Part shown: piece after piece, positions 49,901-57,723 of the stretch | How positions within the stretch are numbered: the stretch's first letter is position 1 | How the letters are laid out: each line of letters starts with the position of its first letter | Assembly: GCA_027214345.1 (NCBI GenBank) | Contig: JAPWHR010000001.1 | Coordinates: 186,001 to 250,000 of the forward strand | Origin: Comamonadaceae bacterium G21597-S1 | GTDB taxonomy: Bacteria > Pseudomonadota > Gammaproteobacteria > Burkholderiales > Burkholderiaceae_C | Length of the DNA stretch: 64,000 nucleotides | Direction: 5' to 3' | Made by a program: the position numbers and the translations under genes | The notes under the pieces: model-generated | Database searches by the model: none | What the model saw: the letters and a program-made list of their open reading frames with translations, nothing else | What the model was told of the DNA's origin: nothing

Positions 49901-50079
49901 TCGACCACCTCGCTCGACGCGCCGCCGAACCGGGTCTGCACGCTGACCACCGGCTCGTCGATCTTGGGATATTCGCGCACGGTCAGCCGGTTGAACGACA
50001 CGGCTCCGATCAGCACGATCAGCAACGACAACACGGTCGCGAAGACCGGGCGGCGGATCGAGGTCTCTGCCAGCTGCAT
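46930..50079 (-). CDS. RND efflux pump inner-membrane transporter (HAE1/AcrB type)
   Basis: A protein of 1049 aa, full length. The N-terminus RRPVFATVLSLLIVLIGAVS, large periplasmic loops, and the proton-relay aspartates in LAIGLVVDDAIVMLENIYRH (AcrB Asp407/408) are clear, with GRTGRLFTEFALALAGAVVV and the C-terminal repeat FSQIGLITLVGLITKHGILI. It exports drugs or solvents by proton motive force. The partner membrane fusion gene is 18 bases upstream but carries a frameshift, and no outer-membrane channel gene is present. So the pump's activity in this strain is uncertain. Confidence 0.95.
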   Translation of the reverse strand: MQLAETSIRRPVFATVLSLLIVLIGAVSFNRLTVREYPKIDEPVVSVQTRFGGASSEVVEGQVTKVLEDSLAGIEGVDVITSISRQERSLITIRFALSRDPDGAAADVRDKVSRVRQRLPQGIDEPVIAKVEAESFPVVFLALSSDTHTALQLTDMANQVVKPVLQTAPGAAEVNIYGERKLAMRIGLDPDKLAAFRLTVQDVEDALRRSNLEVPAGRIESRQREFNVTAATDLQRPAEFRQVVIRTVNGFPIRIADVARVQTGAAEERSSVRLNGRDSVALGVIRQATANPLELSAGVYALLDKVRGDLPAGVRIEVANDNSVFIDRSVKAVYTTIAEAVVLVALVIFVFLRTLRASIIPLLTIPVSLVGSFALMALAGFSINTLTLLALVLAIGLVVDDAIVMLENIYRHIEEGLTPFQAAIRGAREVGFAIVAMTMTLVAVYAPLAFAPGRTGRLFTEFALALAGAVVVSGLVALTLSPMMCSLLLKHNPKPGFFDRGMERGLQALTRGYAQLLGWSLRVRWLIVLLAIGSGVVSWSVLGTIKRELAPIEDRGVVLAQVNGPDGATLEYTNRYATAIERIGESFPEFDRVFATIGNPTVAQGNIFFRTVPWEERKRTTQEMAREMTPRVAGLTGVSAFPITPPSLGQGFTQRPVNYVIITSDSYQNLSQVVRAFQDELAKNPGFAQVDTDLRLNKPEIKLEVDRERAADNGVGVDAIARAVETMLGGRIVTRFKREGEQYDVIVQTTETGRGTPSDIERIFVRGRGDTMIPLSALVKIREVVVPRELNHFAQRRSASITANLSANYSVGEALDFMDQTAKKVLKPGYATDLNGISREFRKSSDSLTLVFILALFFIFLVLAAQFESFVDPFVILLSVPLSMAGALLALQWSGGTLNVFSQIGLITLVGLITKHGILIVEFANQLREQGMDTMAAIQKSAAQRLRPILMTTGAMVLGAIPLALASGAGAESRRQIGWVIVGGMSLGTLLTIFVVPTMYTLLARRHAPGAKKEVASVPVAGNPAGPAQAVPIPPAAAGASLQPAAPAH

Positions 50080-50097
50080 GGGGCGGCTCCGGCTGCG

Positions 50098-51695
50098 TCA
50101 GCTGCCGGCCGAAGCCAGCGAGGCACCCGTCAGCGCACCCGAGGCGCCACCGGCCGGTGCACTGGCCGCGCCGGCCGGGACCGGAGCGCCGCCGCGCTGG
50201 GCCGGCGGCCTACCGAGTTCGACCACACGCAGCGGCGTGCCGTCGCGCTGCAGCCGTTGCTGGCCGGCCACGACGACCGTCTCGCCCTCGAGCAGCCCCT
50301 CGACGATCTCGACCTTGCCCATCTGGCGCACGCCGAGCCTGACCTCCTGGCGCATGGACACCAGCGTGGTGTCGGGCGGCAGCGGCCGGTCCGCCGCCGC
50401 CGGCACCTGCGAGGGCTCGACCACCTTGATGACGAACTGGCGGACCCCTGCGGCACGATGGCCTCCTCGGGCACGACGATGGCCTGGTCCTTGATCGCAA
50501 AAACCGTCGTCACGCGGGCAAACATGCCGGGGCGCAATGGCGCGGGGCCACCCCGCGCGGCACCGCCCGGGCCACCGGCCGGCCGGCCGGCGACCAGCGC
50601 CTGCGCCGGCGCGCTCTCGCGCACACCGGCGCACGACGCCGGTTCATTCGACCCACGGGGTGCGGCGGCAGCCGGCTGTTCCGCCACGACTGCGGCATTG
50701 CGGCCACCGCCGGCACGGCCCGCCGATGCCCCCGCCCCAGCAATCCGCGCCGGTGCACCCGGGCTGGCCGACGGCCGCGCCGGCGCCCCTGCGCCTGCGG
50801 CAGGCCCACCCGGCCGCCCGCCCCCTTGGGCCAGCGGCTCGCCCATGGTGTTGGGCAACACCGCGCGCACGCCGACCGAGCGGCCGTTGACGTCGAGCAG
50901 CGGATCGATGGCCTCGACCGTGGCCTTGAACATGCGGCCGGGAAACGCGTCGAGCTGCAATTGCACGCTCTGGCGCGGCCTGAGCTTGCCCTGGAAACGC
51001 TCGGGCAGGCGGAAATCCGCATACATGCTGCTGATGTCTTCCAGGTTCACCAGGTCGGCGCCGTCCTTGACGTAATCGCCCAGGTTCACATTGCGGATGC
51101 CGACGGTGCCGTCGAACGGCGCCAGGATCGCCATGCGTGACCAGCGTGCGCAGGCCAGCGCGAGTTGCGCCTCGGCCACCTGCAGGTTGGCGTTGCTCTC
51201 GTCGAGCACGCGCTGCGCGACGAAGCTCTGCGCCACCAGTTCCTGGTTGCGCTTGAGATTGGCCTGGGCAATCGATACCTGGGCCTGGGCCTGCTTGATC
51301 TCGGCCCGCTGCAGGGTGTCGTCGAGTTGCACCAGCACCTGGCCCTTGCGGACCGTGGCGCCGTCGGCGAAGCCGATCTCACGCACCCGGCCGGCCACTT
51401 CGGGCCGCAGCATCACGCTCTGGCGCGAGCGCAGGGTGCCGACCGACTGGGCATCGTCCTGCAGCCGGGCACGTTCGGCCTTGGCCACCTCGACCCCCGC
51501 GGCGCGCGGCGCTGCGGCGGCGGCTCCGCCGCCGCCCGGCGCAGTGGCTGGTGCCGCCGCGCCGGGGCGCACCGGACCGGCCGGGGCCGCGACCTCCGTC
51601 GGCCCCTGGGGCCGGGACTGGTACCACCATGCACCCGCCGAGGCGGCAGCAATACCCACAACTGCGACGACCGAATGGATTGCCCGTAGAGCCAT
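50098..51695 (-). pseudogene. RND membrane fusion protein with a frameshift at a G run
   Basis: The gene should encode about 532 aa. It has an N-terminal anchor (HSVVAVVGIAAASAGAWWYQ), lipoyl halves (EVAGRVREIGFADGATVRKG, MAILAPFDGTVGIRNVNLGD), a hairpin (AEIKQAQAQVSIAQANLKRN) and barrel (YADFRLPERFQGKLRPRQSV). A 100-residue Gly/Ala/Pro-rich insert sits between LPNTMGEP and LRPGMFARV. At about 50445-50448 GGGG replaces an expected GGGGG; frame 1 leaves the family at VPQG and the proper C-terminus (VRQFVIKVVEPSQV ... EIVEGLLEGETVVVAGQQRL) lies in the next frame. This could be a true pseudogene, a phase-variable run or a sequencing error. Confidence 0.85.
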
Positions 51696-51808
51696 GGGTG
51701 GAGATACCCCGGTTGGATGATTGACAGAAATCGAAATCGCCCGCGAATGTACCAGTGCCGCCGGGGTTTCAGTTGTCTGTCGCGTAAAGACCGGGGGCTT
51801 TGCGTCGG

Positions 51809-52276
51809 CTATGTCGCGCCGACACCACGTCCACGCACCCGCGCCAGTTCGACGCCGCGGTTGGCCAGCATGTCCGCCCGCTCGTTGCCCGGGTCGCCGG
51901 AATGGCCCTTGACCCAGCGCCATTCGATGCGATGACCGCCACCGAACACGGCGGCATCGAGCCGTTTCCACAGGTCGACGTTCTTGACCTCCTGCTTGGC
52001 CGCGGTTCGCCAGCCACGCGCCTTCCAGCCGGCGATCCATTCGGTGATGCCCTTGCGGACGTATTCACTGTCCAGATACAGGATCACATGGCAGGGGCGC
52101 TTGAGCGCGGCCAGCGCCTCGATCACGGCCATCAGTTCCATCCGGTTGTTGGTGGTCGACGCTTCGCCGCCGAACAATTCCTTCTCGGATCCGTCGGCCA
52201 TCAGCAGGGCGCCCCATCCGCCCGGGCCAGGATTGCCCTTGCAGGCCCCATCGGTGTAGATCTCGATCTGGTTCAT
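51809..52276 (-). CDS. rnhA: Ribonuclease HI
   Basis: A protein of 155 aa, the usual length. The four acidic catalytic residues are in [47 protein letters not shown] and [19 protein letters not shown]. It degrades the RNA strand of RNA-DNA hybrids. The start is the ATG at 52276, ahead of the methyltransferase stop by about 73 bases; the methyltransferase-rnhA pair is a conserved neighbourhood in proteobacteria. Confidence 0.97.
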   Translation of the reverse strand: MNQIEIYTDGACKGNPGPGGWGALLMADGSEKELFGGEASTTNNRMELMAVIEALAALKRPCHVILYLDSEYVRKGITEWIAGWKARGWRTAAKQEVKNVDLWKRLDAAVFGGGHRIEWRWVKGHSGDPGNERADMLANRGVELARVRGRGVGAT

Positions 52277-52349
52277 TTGTCGCTCCTGCACATGGCTGTT
52301 GTTCGAAGAGTGGCGCCCGGCAGGCCGGCGGCCCCGGCACCGGGTCGGC

Positions 52350-53216
52350 TCAGGGCCTCGTTCCGGCGGGGTCGGCGCGGCGCGAGCCCTGGGGCTGCCG
52401 ATTGGCGACCGAGACCGGCGCCGTGCCGCGCGCCTTGGCCGTCTTCCACGCCGGACCGAGCAGGCGCATGCCACGCACCCGCTTGGTCGCGACCAGGAAA
52501 TAGACCGCGCCGAAGATCGGCCACCAGCGCGCGCCGGCACGCTCCATCCACTGGAAACGTTCGAGCCACCGCGCATCGGACACCGCCGGCCGATAACAGC
52601 CAAACCGGCCGGACTCGACCTCGAAGCTCAGCAGCCGCAACCAGTCGCGCAGGCGCCAGTATCCGATGAACTCGCCTTCGGCCGGCAGGTACAGCTCGCC
52701 GAATCCCAGGCGCCGGTACAGATGGGCACGCCGCTGGCGCAGGCCCCACAGGCTGACCGGGTTGATGCCGCAGATCACCACCCGCCCCTCGGGCACCAGC
52801 ACCCGCTCGACCTCGCGCAGGGTCGCATGCGGGTCCGGGTGCAGTTCCAGCGTGTGCGGCAACACGATCAGGTCCAGGCTGTTGGCCGGGAACGGCAGCG
52901 CGGAAAAATCGCAGGCCAATGCTGCGACCTGTCCTGCGCCGTCACGTTGACCGCCGGTGGCGGCCGTGGTACCGTGACCCGGATTTGTCCGGGTTGCGGT
53001 GGGTGTCTCGTCACCGGGGCGGCAGTCGGAGGCCAGCCAGCGGTGCGGCATCCGGTTGCAGCGCAAGGCCTCGAGGGCCGGCAAGCCGAGCTGCAGTGCG
53101 TGAAAGCCGAAGATGTCCGTCACGACCTGGTCGAGTTGCCGGCGTTCCCAGTCGAGCATGTACCGACCGCGCGCCGTATGGAACCAGTCCTGCAAACCTA
53201 TAATTTGACGGTCCAT
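52350..53216 (-). CDS. Class I SAM-dependent methyltransferase next to rnhA
   Basis: A protein of 288 aa. It carries a type-11 methyltransferase core ([20 protein letters not shown] then [20 protein letters not shown] and [20 protein letters not shown]), but the usual Gly-rich SAM motif I is disrupted by a low-complexity stretch, [20 protein letters not shown], at about residues 71-90. The family lies beside rnhA in most proteobacteria and its substrate is not established. The C-terminus is basic. A terminator-like hairpin sits upstream on the same strand at 53258-53279. Confidence 0.85.
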   Translation of the reverse strand: MDRQIIGLQDWFHTARGRYMLDWERRQLDQVVTDIFGFHALQLGLPALEALRCNRMPHRWLASDCRPGDETPTATRTNPGHGTTAATGGQRDGAGQVAALACDFSALPFPANSLDLIVLPHTLELHPDPHATLREVERVLVPEGRVVICGINPVSLWGLRQRRAHLYRRLGFGELYLPAEGEFIGYWRLRDWLRLLSFEVESGRFGCYRPAVSDARWLERFQWMERAGARWWPIFGAVYFLVATKRVRGMRLLGPAWKTAKARGTAPVSVANRQPQGSRRADPAGTRP

Positions 53217-53257
53217 GAATGTGAAACTGCGTCCAGCGCCCTGCTACAGCGGCAATG

Positions 53258-53279
53258 AAAAAAAGCACCCGGTCGGTGC
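53258..53279 (-). terminator. Orphan terminator hairpin between the methyltransferase and mltD
   Basis: On the minus strand GCACC pairs with GGTGC across a 5-base loop, followed by seven T residues. No minus-strand gene ends here; the next gene to the right (mltD) reads the other way. It may be a remnant of a lost gene, or an attenuator 42 bases before the methyltransferase. Confidence 0.7.
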
Positions 53280-53462
53280 GGCAATGGATGGGGCGTCGAA
53301 TGCGACGCGGCACGACGAACCGTTCGCGCGAACACACACGCAGTGGCCACAAACCATTCTAGTCAGGTCGACATGCGCAGCGGGGGCAGCCCCGCGCCGG
53401 GCATGCCTGACCGGCCCGGCCGCCAGCCGTCGATCGGCACGATCGAACAACAGGAGTATGCA

Positions 53463-55028
53463 ATGACGAACGGGATACGGCTCGCGCTGGCGGCCTTGGT
53501 GATCTTCCTCGGCGGTTGCGCGGCGACGGTTCCCACACCCGTAACCACGGCAGACAGCGGCGCGACCGCCGGCGTGGCCGTACCCGCATCGGCGAACCCG
53601 AGCACGACCGCGACCGCGGCGGCCCCGGCGACGCCCGCCCGTGTGCCGGCAGCCACGCTACCCAAGGTCTTCCCGTCCGGCCCATTGACGCCGCTGGCAC
53701 CCAACAAGGCCGATCCGCTCGTCGTCGCCACGCTGACACCGCCAGCCGACCTGTGGGAACGCATCCGCCGCGGCTACCGGATGCCCGACCTGGACAACGA
53801 CCTGGTGCGCGAGCGCGAACGCTGGTACGCGAGCCGGCCGGACTACATCGAACGCATGACCGAGCGCTCGAGCAAATATCTGTTCCACATCGTCGAGGAG
53901 CTTGAGCGGCGCAACATGCCGACCGAGCTGGCACTGCTGCCCTTCATCGAGAGCGCGTTCAATCCGCAGGCCGTCTCCAGCGCCAAGGCCGCGGGCATGT
54001 GGCAGTTCATGCCGGCGACCGGCAAGTACTTCGAACTCAAGCAGAACGCCTTCCGCGACGACCGCCGCGATGTGCTGGCGTCGACCCGCGCCGCGCTCGA
54101 TTACCTGCAGAAGCTGCACGGCATGTTCGGCGACTGGCACCTGGCGCTGGCGGCCTACAACTGGGGCGAAGGCAGTGTCGGCAGGGCCATCGAGCGCAAC
54201 CGCAAGGCCGGCCTGGGCACCGGCTACGAAGACCTGAAGATGCCGGCCGAGACCCGGCTGTACGTGCCCAAGCTGCAGGCCGTGAAGAACATCGTGCTCG
54301 ACCCGCACCGGCTCGACACGGTGTTGCCGGTGATCGAAAACCATCCCTACTTCCAGTCGGTCGACATCACGCGCGACATCGACGTGGCAATGGCGGCCAA
54401 GCTGGCCAACGTGGCCCTGGAGGACTTCAAGGCGCTCAATCCGTCCGCGCACAAGCCGGTCATCCTGGCCGCGGGCACGCCGCAGATCCTGCTGCCCTGG
54501 GACAATGCCGCGACCTTTCGCGCCAACCTGCATGCCAACGCCGGCCGTCAACTGGCCAGCTGGACCGCCTGGCAGGCACCGTCGACCATGCGCACCGCCG
54601 ACGTGGCGCGCAAGGTCGGCATGAAGGAGGCCGACCTGCGTGCCGTCAACCAGATCCCCAATGGCATGGTGATCAAGGCCGGCTCGACCGTGCTGGTGCG
54701 CCGCTCGGCCGAAGTGCGGGAGGACGTGGCCGAGGCCATTGCCGAGAACGCCCAGCTTTCGCTCGGCCGCCAACAGCTGCAGGTGCGCCGCATCGTGCGC
54801 GCAGGCAAGAACGACACCGTTGCCAAGCTTGCGCGCCGCTACAAAGTCGACGCCAGCAGCGTGGCCGAATGGAACAAGCTGCCGGAGTCGTCAGCACTCA
54901 AGCAGGGCCAGCGCATCACCGTCTATCTGCCGGCACGCTCGCGTGCCGCGACTGCCGCGGTGCGTACCGCGTCGTCCCGCTCCACGGGCCGCAGCAAGCA
55001 AAAACCGGTCAAGCTCGCGCGCGACTGA
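53463..55028 (+). CDS. mltD: Membrane-bound lytic murein transglycosylase D (lipoprotein)
   Basis: A protein of 521 aa. The leader LAALVIFLGGCAATVP is a lipoprotein signal with the lipobox LGGC. The SLT domain (about 140-260) has ALLPFIESAFNPQAVSSAKA with the catalytic Glu, then AAGMWQFMPATGKYF and LALAAYNWGEGSVGRAIERN. Two LysM domains follow (VARKVGMKEADLRAVNQIPN; VAKLARRYKVDASSVAEWNK). It cleaves peptidoglycan glycan chains at the outer membrane. AGGAG precedes the ATG. Relatives often have gloB just upstream; here it is absent. Confidence 0.95.
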   Translation: MTNGIRLALAALVIFLGGCAATVPTPVTTADSGATAGVAVPASANPSTTATAAAPATPARVPAATLPKVFPSGPLTPLAPNKADPLVVATLTPPADLWERIRRGYRMPDLDNDLVRERERWYASRPDYIERMTERSSKYLFHIVEELERRNMPTELALLPFIESAFNPQAVSSAKAAGMWQFMPATGKYFELKQNAFRDDRRDVLASTRAALDYLQKLHGMFGDWHLALAAYNWGEGSVGRAIERNRKAGLGTGYEDLKMPAETRLYVPKLQAVKNIVLDPHRLDTVLPVIENHPYFQSVDITRDIDVAMAAKLANVALEDFKALNPSAHKPVILAAGTPQILLPWDNAATFRANLHANAGRQLASWTAWQAPSTMRTADVARKVGMKEADLRAVNQIPNGMVIKAGSTVLVRRSAEVREDVAEAIAENAQLSLGRQQLQVRRIVRAGKNDTVAKLARRYKVDASSVAEWNKLPESSALKQGQRITVYLPARSRAATAAVRTASSRSTGRSKQKPVKLARD

Positions 55029-55059
55029 CGGCGACGCGCAGCCGCTGCGCGCCGGCCGA

Positions 55060-56091
55060 TCAGGCGCGAAACTTCTCCTTGGCCATGCGCGCGTAGTCGT
55101 TGGTGTAGATGCGCTCGAGATCGATCTTCTCGGGCAATACGGCTGGGTCCAGGCGCGCCAGCGTGCGCACGGCCGTCCTGGCGCCTTCGTCCGGAATCAG
55201 GCCATCGAGCGCAATGGACTCCCGGATCTTGCCGAACGATGCCAGGTACAGGCCGCGGTCACCCAGCAGATAGGACTCCGGCACTGCCTTGATCAGGTCG
55301 CTCGGGCCGGCCGTCTGCAGCCACTTGAGCGCATGCACGACGGCGTGGGTCAATGCCTGCATGGTGTTCGGATGGTTCTGCACCGACGGGGCCGGCGCGA
55401 ACAGGCTGTTGGACGGCATGGGTCCACCGAACACATCCAGGGAGCCCTTGAGCGAGCGCGTATCGGAGATGACGCGGATGTCCCCCTTTTGCTCGAGCAT
55501 CGTGATCACGGGCTCCATGTGTACGATGGCATCGGCGCTTCCGGTGCGCACGGCCTGCAAGGCCGCCCCGGTGGCGCCGGTGTCGACCAGTTGCACGTCC
55601 TTCAGTGTCAGGCCGTGACGGGCCAGCACCAGGGCCGCCACCAGTTGGGCCGACGTTCCCGGCGCCGCCAGCGCGATCTTGCGTCCGCGCAGGTCCGGTA
55701 CGCGCTTGAGCATCGGCATGGTGCGCGTCGACACACCGAACGCGACCTGGGGTGCGCGCGCCAGCAACACGAAGGCCTGCAGCAGATGCTTGCGTGCCAG
55801 CGGCTCGAGCAGACCCTCGAATGTGCCGCAGGCAACATCGGCCGCCCCTTCCATCACCGACTGTTGGGCACGCACGCCCGTGCCCAGATCCAGGATCTCG
55901 ACCTCCAGGCCCTCGGCGGCGAAGAAGTTCAAGCGCTCGGCAACGGTCAGCGGCAGGTGTTGCAGCGATGCCTTCGCACCCAGCGCGATGACCAGCCGGC
56001 TTTTCTCCAGCCGGGCCGACGACTGTGCGCCGACCATGCGTGCGCCGAGCGCAGACCCAGCTGCGCCCAGCAAGAAAGTTCGCCGAACCAT
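55060..56091 (-). CDS. ABC transporter periplasmic substrate-binding protein (SsuA/NMT1-like)
   Basis: A protein of 343 aa from the ATG at 56091. The leader MVRRTFLLGAAGSALGARMV looks twin-arginine-like with cleavage after GAQ. The NMT1/SsuA fold follows: VIALGAKASLQHLPLTVAER, EILDLGTGVRAQQSVMEGAA and RKIALAAPGTSAQLVAALVL. Such proteins bind sulfonates, nitrate, taurine or thiamine precursors. No permease or ATPase is adjacent, so it is an orphan; a longer start at 56145 would add 18 residues. The ligand is unknown. Confidence 0.85.
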   Translation of the reverse strand: MVRRTFLLGAAGSALGARMVGAQSSARLEKSRLVIALGAKASLQHLPLTVAERLNFFAAEGLEVEILDLGTGVRAQQSVMEGAADVACGTFEGLLEPLARKHLLQAFVLLARAPQVAFGVSTRTMPMLKRVPDLRGRKIALAAPGTSAQLVAALVLARHGLTLKDVQLVDTGATGAALQAVRTGSADAIVHMEPVITMLEQKGDIRVISDTRSLKGSLDVFGGPMPSNSLFAPAPSVQNHPNTMQALTHAVVHALKWLQTAGPSDLIKAVPESYLLGDRGLYLASFGKIRESIALDGLIPDEGARTAVRTLARLDPAVLPEKIDLERIYTNDYARMAKEKFRA

Positions 56092-56197
56092 GCGCCGACA
56101 AGACACGTCCACACCCCCAAAATGCCGTCGCTGCAAGACTAGCAAAGCAGCGGCGCCACCGCATCGGGACCTTCCCGCACGGGATACTACGTAGGGG

Positions 56198-56224
56198 AAA
56201 ACACCGCGCCGGAACGACGCGGTG
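56198..56224 (-). terminator. Terminator after the dnaX-ybaB-recR-MAPEG operon
   Basis: On the minus strand CACCGCG pairs with CGCGGTG across a 9-base loop and is followed by TTTTCCCC. It lies just downstream of the MAPEG gene stop (56230). Confidence 0.8.
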
Positions 56225-56229
56225 GTGAC

Positions 56230-56637
56230 TCAGACCATGCGAGCGGAGAACAGGATCGCGATGTTCACGACCAGCGCCAGTGTCCACACGACAGTGCGCA
56301 CGGTGGCGATGCCCGCCACATACAGGCCGACATACACGATGCGCAGCAACACGAAGGCTGTCGCAAGCCAGTCGACGCGAGCCGGGTCGGCGCCCAGCTG
56401 CAGTGCGATGACGACGGCGCCGATGAAGAAAGGAAGCGCCTCGAAACTGTTGGCCTGGGCTGCATTCGCGCGTGCACGCCAGCCCGTCTGCCGTGCCAGC
56501 CAGTCGCGCGGATCGTCATTGTCGAAGCCCCCTTCGCTGCGGCGCATGCCGAAACGGCCGTACTTGGCAATGCCCGCGCACACGATCGGCAACAGGCTGG
56601 CGACCAGCACACACCAATGGGCAAGACTGAAAACCAT
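56230..56637 (-). CDS. MAPEG family membrane protein
   Basis: A protein of 135 aa with four membrane helices (FSLAHWCVLVASLLPIVCAG; ALPFFIGAVVIALQLGA; ATAFVLLRIVYVGLYVAGIA; VVWTLALVVNIAILFSARMV). The family motif RANAAQANSFEALPFF is present. MAPEG proteins include microsomal glutathione transferases; bacterial members are poorly understood. The ATG at 56637 lies 29 bases after recR, so it is probably co-transcribed as the last gene. Confidence 0.88.
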   Translation of the reverse strand: MVFSLAHWCVLVASLLPIVCAGIAKYGRFGMRRSEGGFDNDDPRDWLARQTGWRARANAAQANSFEALPFFIGAVVIALQLGADPARVDWLATAFVLLRIVYVGLYVAGIATVRTVVWTLALVVNIAILFSARMV

Positions 56638-56665
56638 GTGCAGACTCCGCGGCCCGACCCGGGCC

Positions 56666-57256
56666 TCAGCGCCGATCGACCAGCGCATGTGCGATGGTGC
56701 CCAGATCGACATATTCGAGTTCGCTGCCGACGGGAACACCCCGTGCCAGCCGCGTAACGCGCAAGCCGCGCGCACGCAGGCCCTCGCTGATCACATGGGC
56801 CGTTGCTTCACCCTCGGCCGTGAAATTGGTCGCCAGGATCACCTCCTCGACGATGCCGTCCGTTGCGCGCTCGAACAGCTTGCCCAGGCCAATGTCGCGC
56901 GGGCCGATGCCATCGAGCGGATTGAGCTTGCCCATCAACACAAAATACAGGCCGCGATAGGCACCGGTGCGCTCGACTGCGGACTGATCGGCCGGCGTCT
57001 CGACGACACACAGGCGCGTGGCGTCGCGCCGCGGGTCCAGGCAGGTGTGGCACAGCTGCGCCTCGGTGAAGGTATGGCAGCGCTCGCAATGGCGCACCGC
57101 ATCGCAGGCGTGGGCCAGCGCGACGGACAGCGTGCGGGCGCCGGCGCGATCGTGTTGCAGCAGGTGGTAGGCCATGCGCGAGGCGGACTTCACGCCCACG
57201 CCCGGCAGGCGGCGCAGCGCCTGTATCAGGCCTTCGAGCGCGTTCGAGTCTGCCAT
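56666..57256 (-). CDS. recR: Recombination protein RecR
   Basis: A protein of 196 aa. The helix-hairpin-helix is [20 protein letters not shown], the zinc finger [16 protein letters not shown], and the Toprim domain [20 protein letters not shown] and [20 protein letters not shown]. It works with RecF and RecO to load RecA on gaps. It sits in the standard dnaX-ybaB-recR order, 18 bases after ybaB. Confidence 0.97.
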   Translation of the reverse strand: MADSNALEGLIQALRRLPGVGVKSASRMAYHLLQHDRAGARTLSVALAHACDAVRHCERCHTFTEAQLCHTCLDPRRDATRLCVVETPADQSAVERTGAYRGLYFVLMGKLNPLDGIGPRDIGLGKLFERATDGIVEEVILATNFTAEGEATAHVISEGLRARGLRVTRLARGVPVGSELEYVDLGTIAHALVDRR

Positions 57257-57274
57257 GCAGTGTCAAGCGGGCAA

Positions 57275-57616
57275 CTAGAACGGCAGCTTCATGCCGCCGG
57301 GCAGGCCCGGCATACCCGGCATGCCCGCCGTGATCTTGCCCATCTTCTCGGTCGTGGTTTCCTCGGCCTTGCGCACCGCTGCATTGAACGCGGCGGCGAC
57401 CAGGTCTTCGAGCATGTCCTTGTCGTCGGCCAGCAGGCTCGGATCGATCGTGACCCTGCGCACATCGTGCTTGCAGGTCATCACCACCGTGACCAGGCCG
57501 GCACCGGACTCGCCCGTCACCTCGATGCTGGCCAGCTCATCCTGCGCCTTCTTCATGTTGTCCTGCATGGCCTGCGCCTGCTTCATCAGGCCTGCAAGTT
57601 GTCCTTTGTTGAACAT
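57275..57616 (-). CDS. YbaB/EbfC family nucleoid-associated protein
   Basis: A protein of 113 aa. [40 protein letters not shown] and [17 protein letters not shown] are family features; the C-terminus [15 protein letters not shown] is typical. YbaB dimers bind DNA. The ATG at 57616 was chosen since the family begins [10 protein letters not shown]; a longer frame adds 17 unrelated codons. It is between dnaX and recR as usual. Confidence 0.95.
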   Translation of the reverse strand: MFNKGQLAGLMKQAQAMQDNMKKAQDELASIEVTGESGAGLVTVVMTCKHDVRRVTIDPSLLADDKDMLEDLVAAAFNAAVRKAEETTTEKMGKITAGMPGMPGLPGGMKLPF

Positions 57617-57723
57617 GGTGTCGTTCCTTCCGTTGTTTGCTTGATGTTCGATCGCCGCACGGCGCAAGGGTGCGGCGACGCCGTTCAGGGCCGAACCACG
57701 CGCGTTGCCGCGGCGTGACCGGC

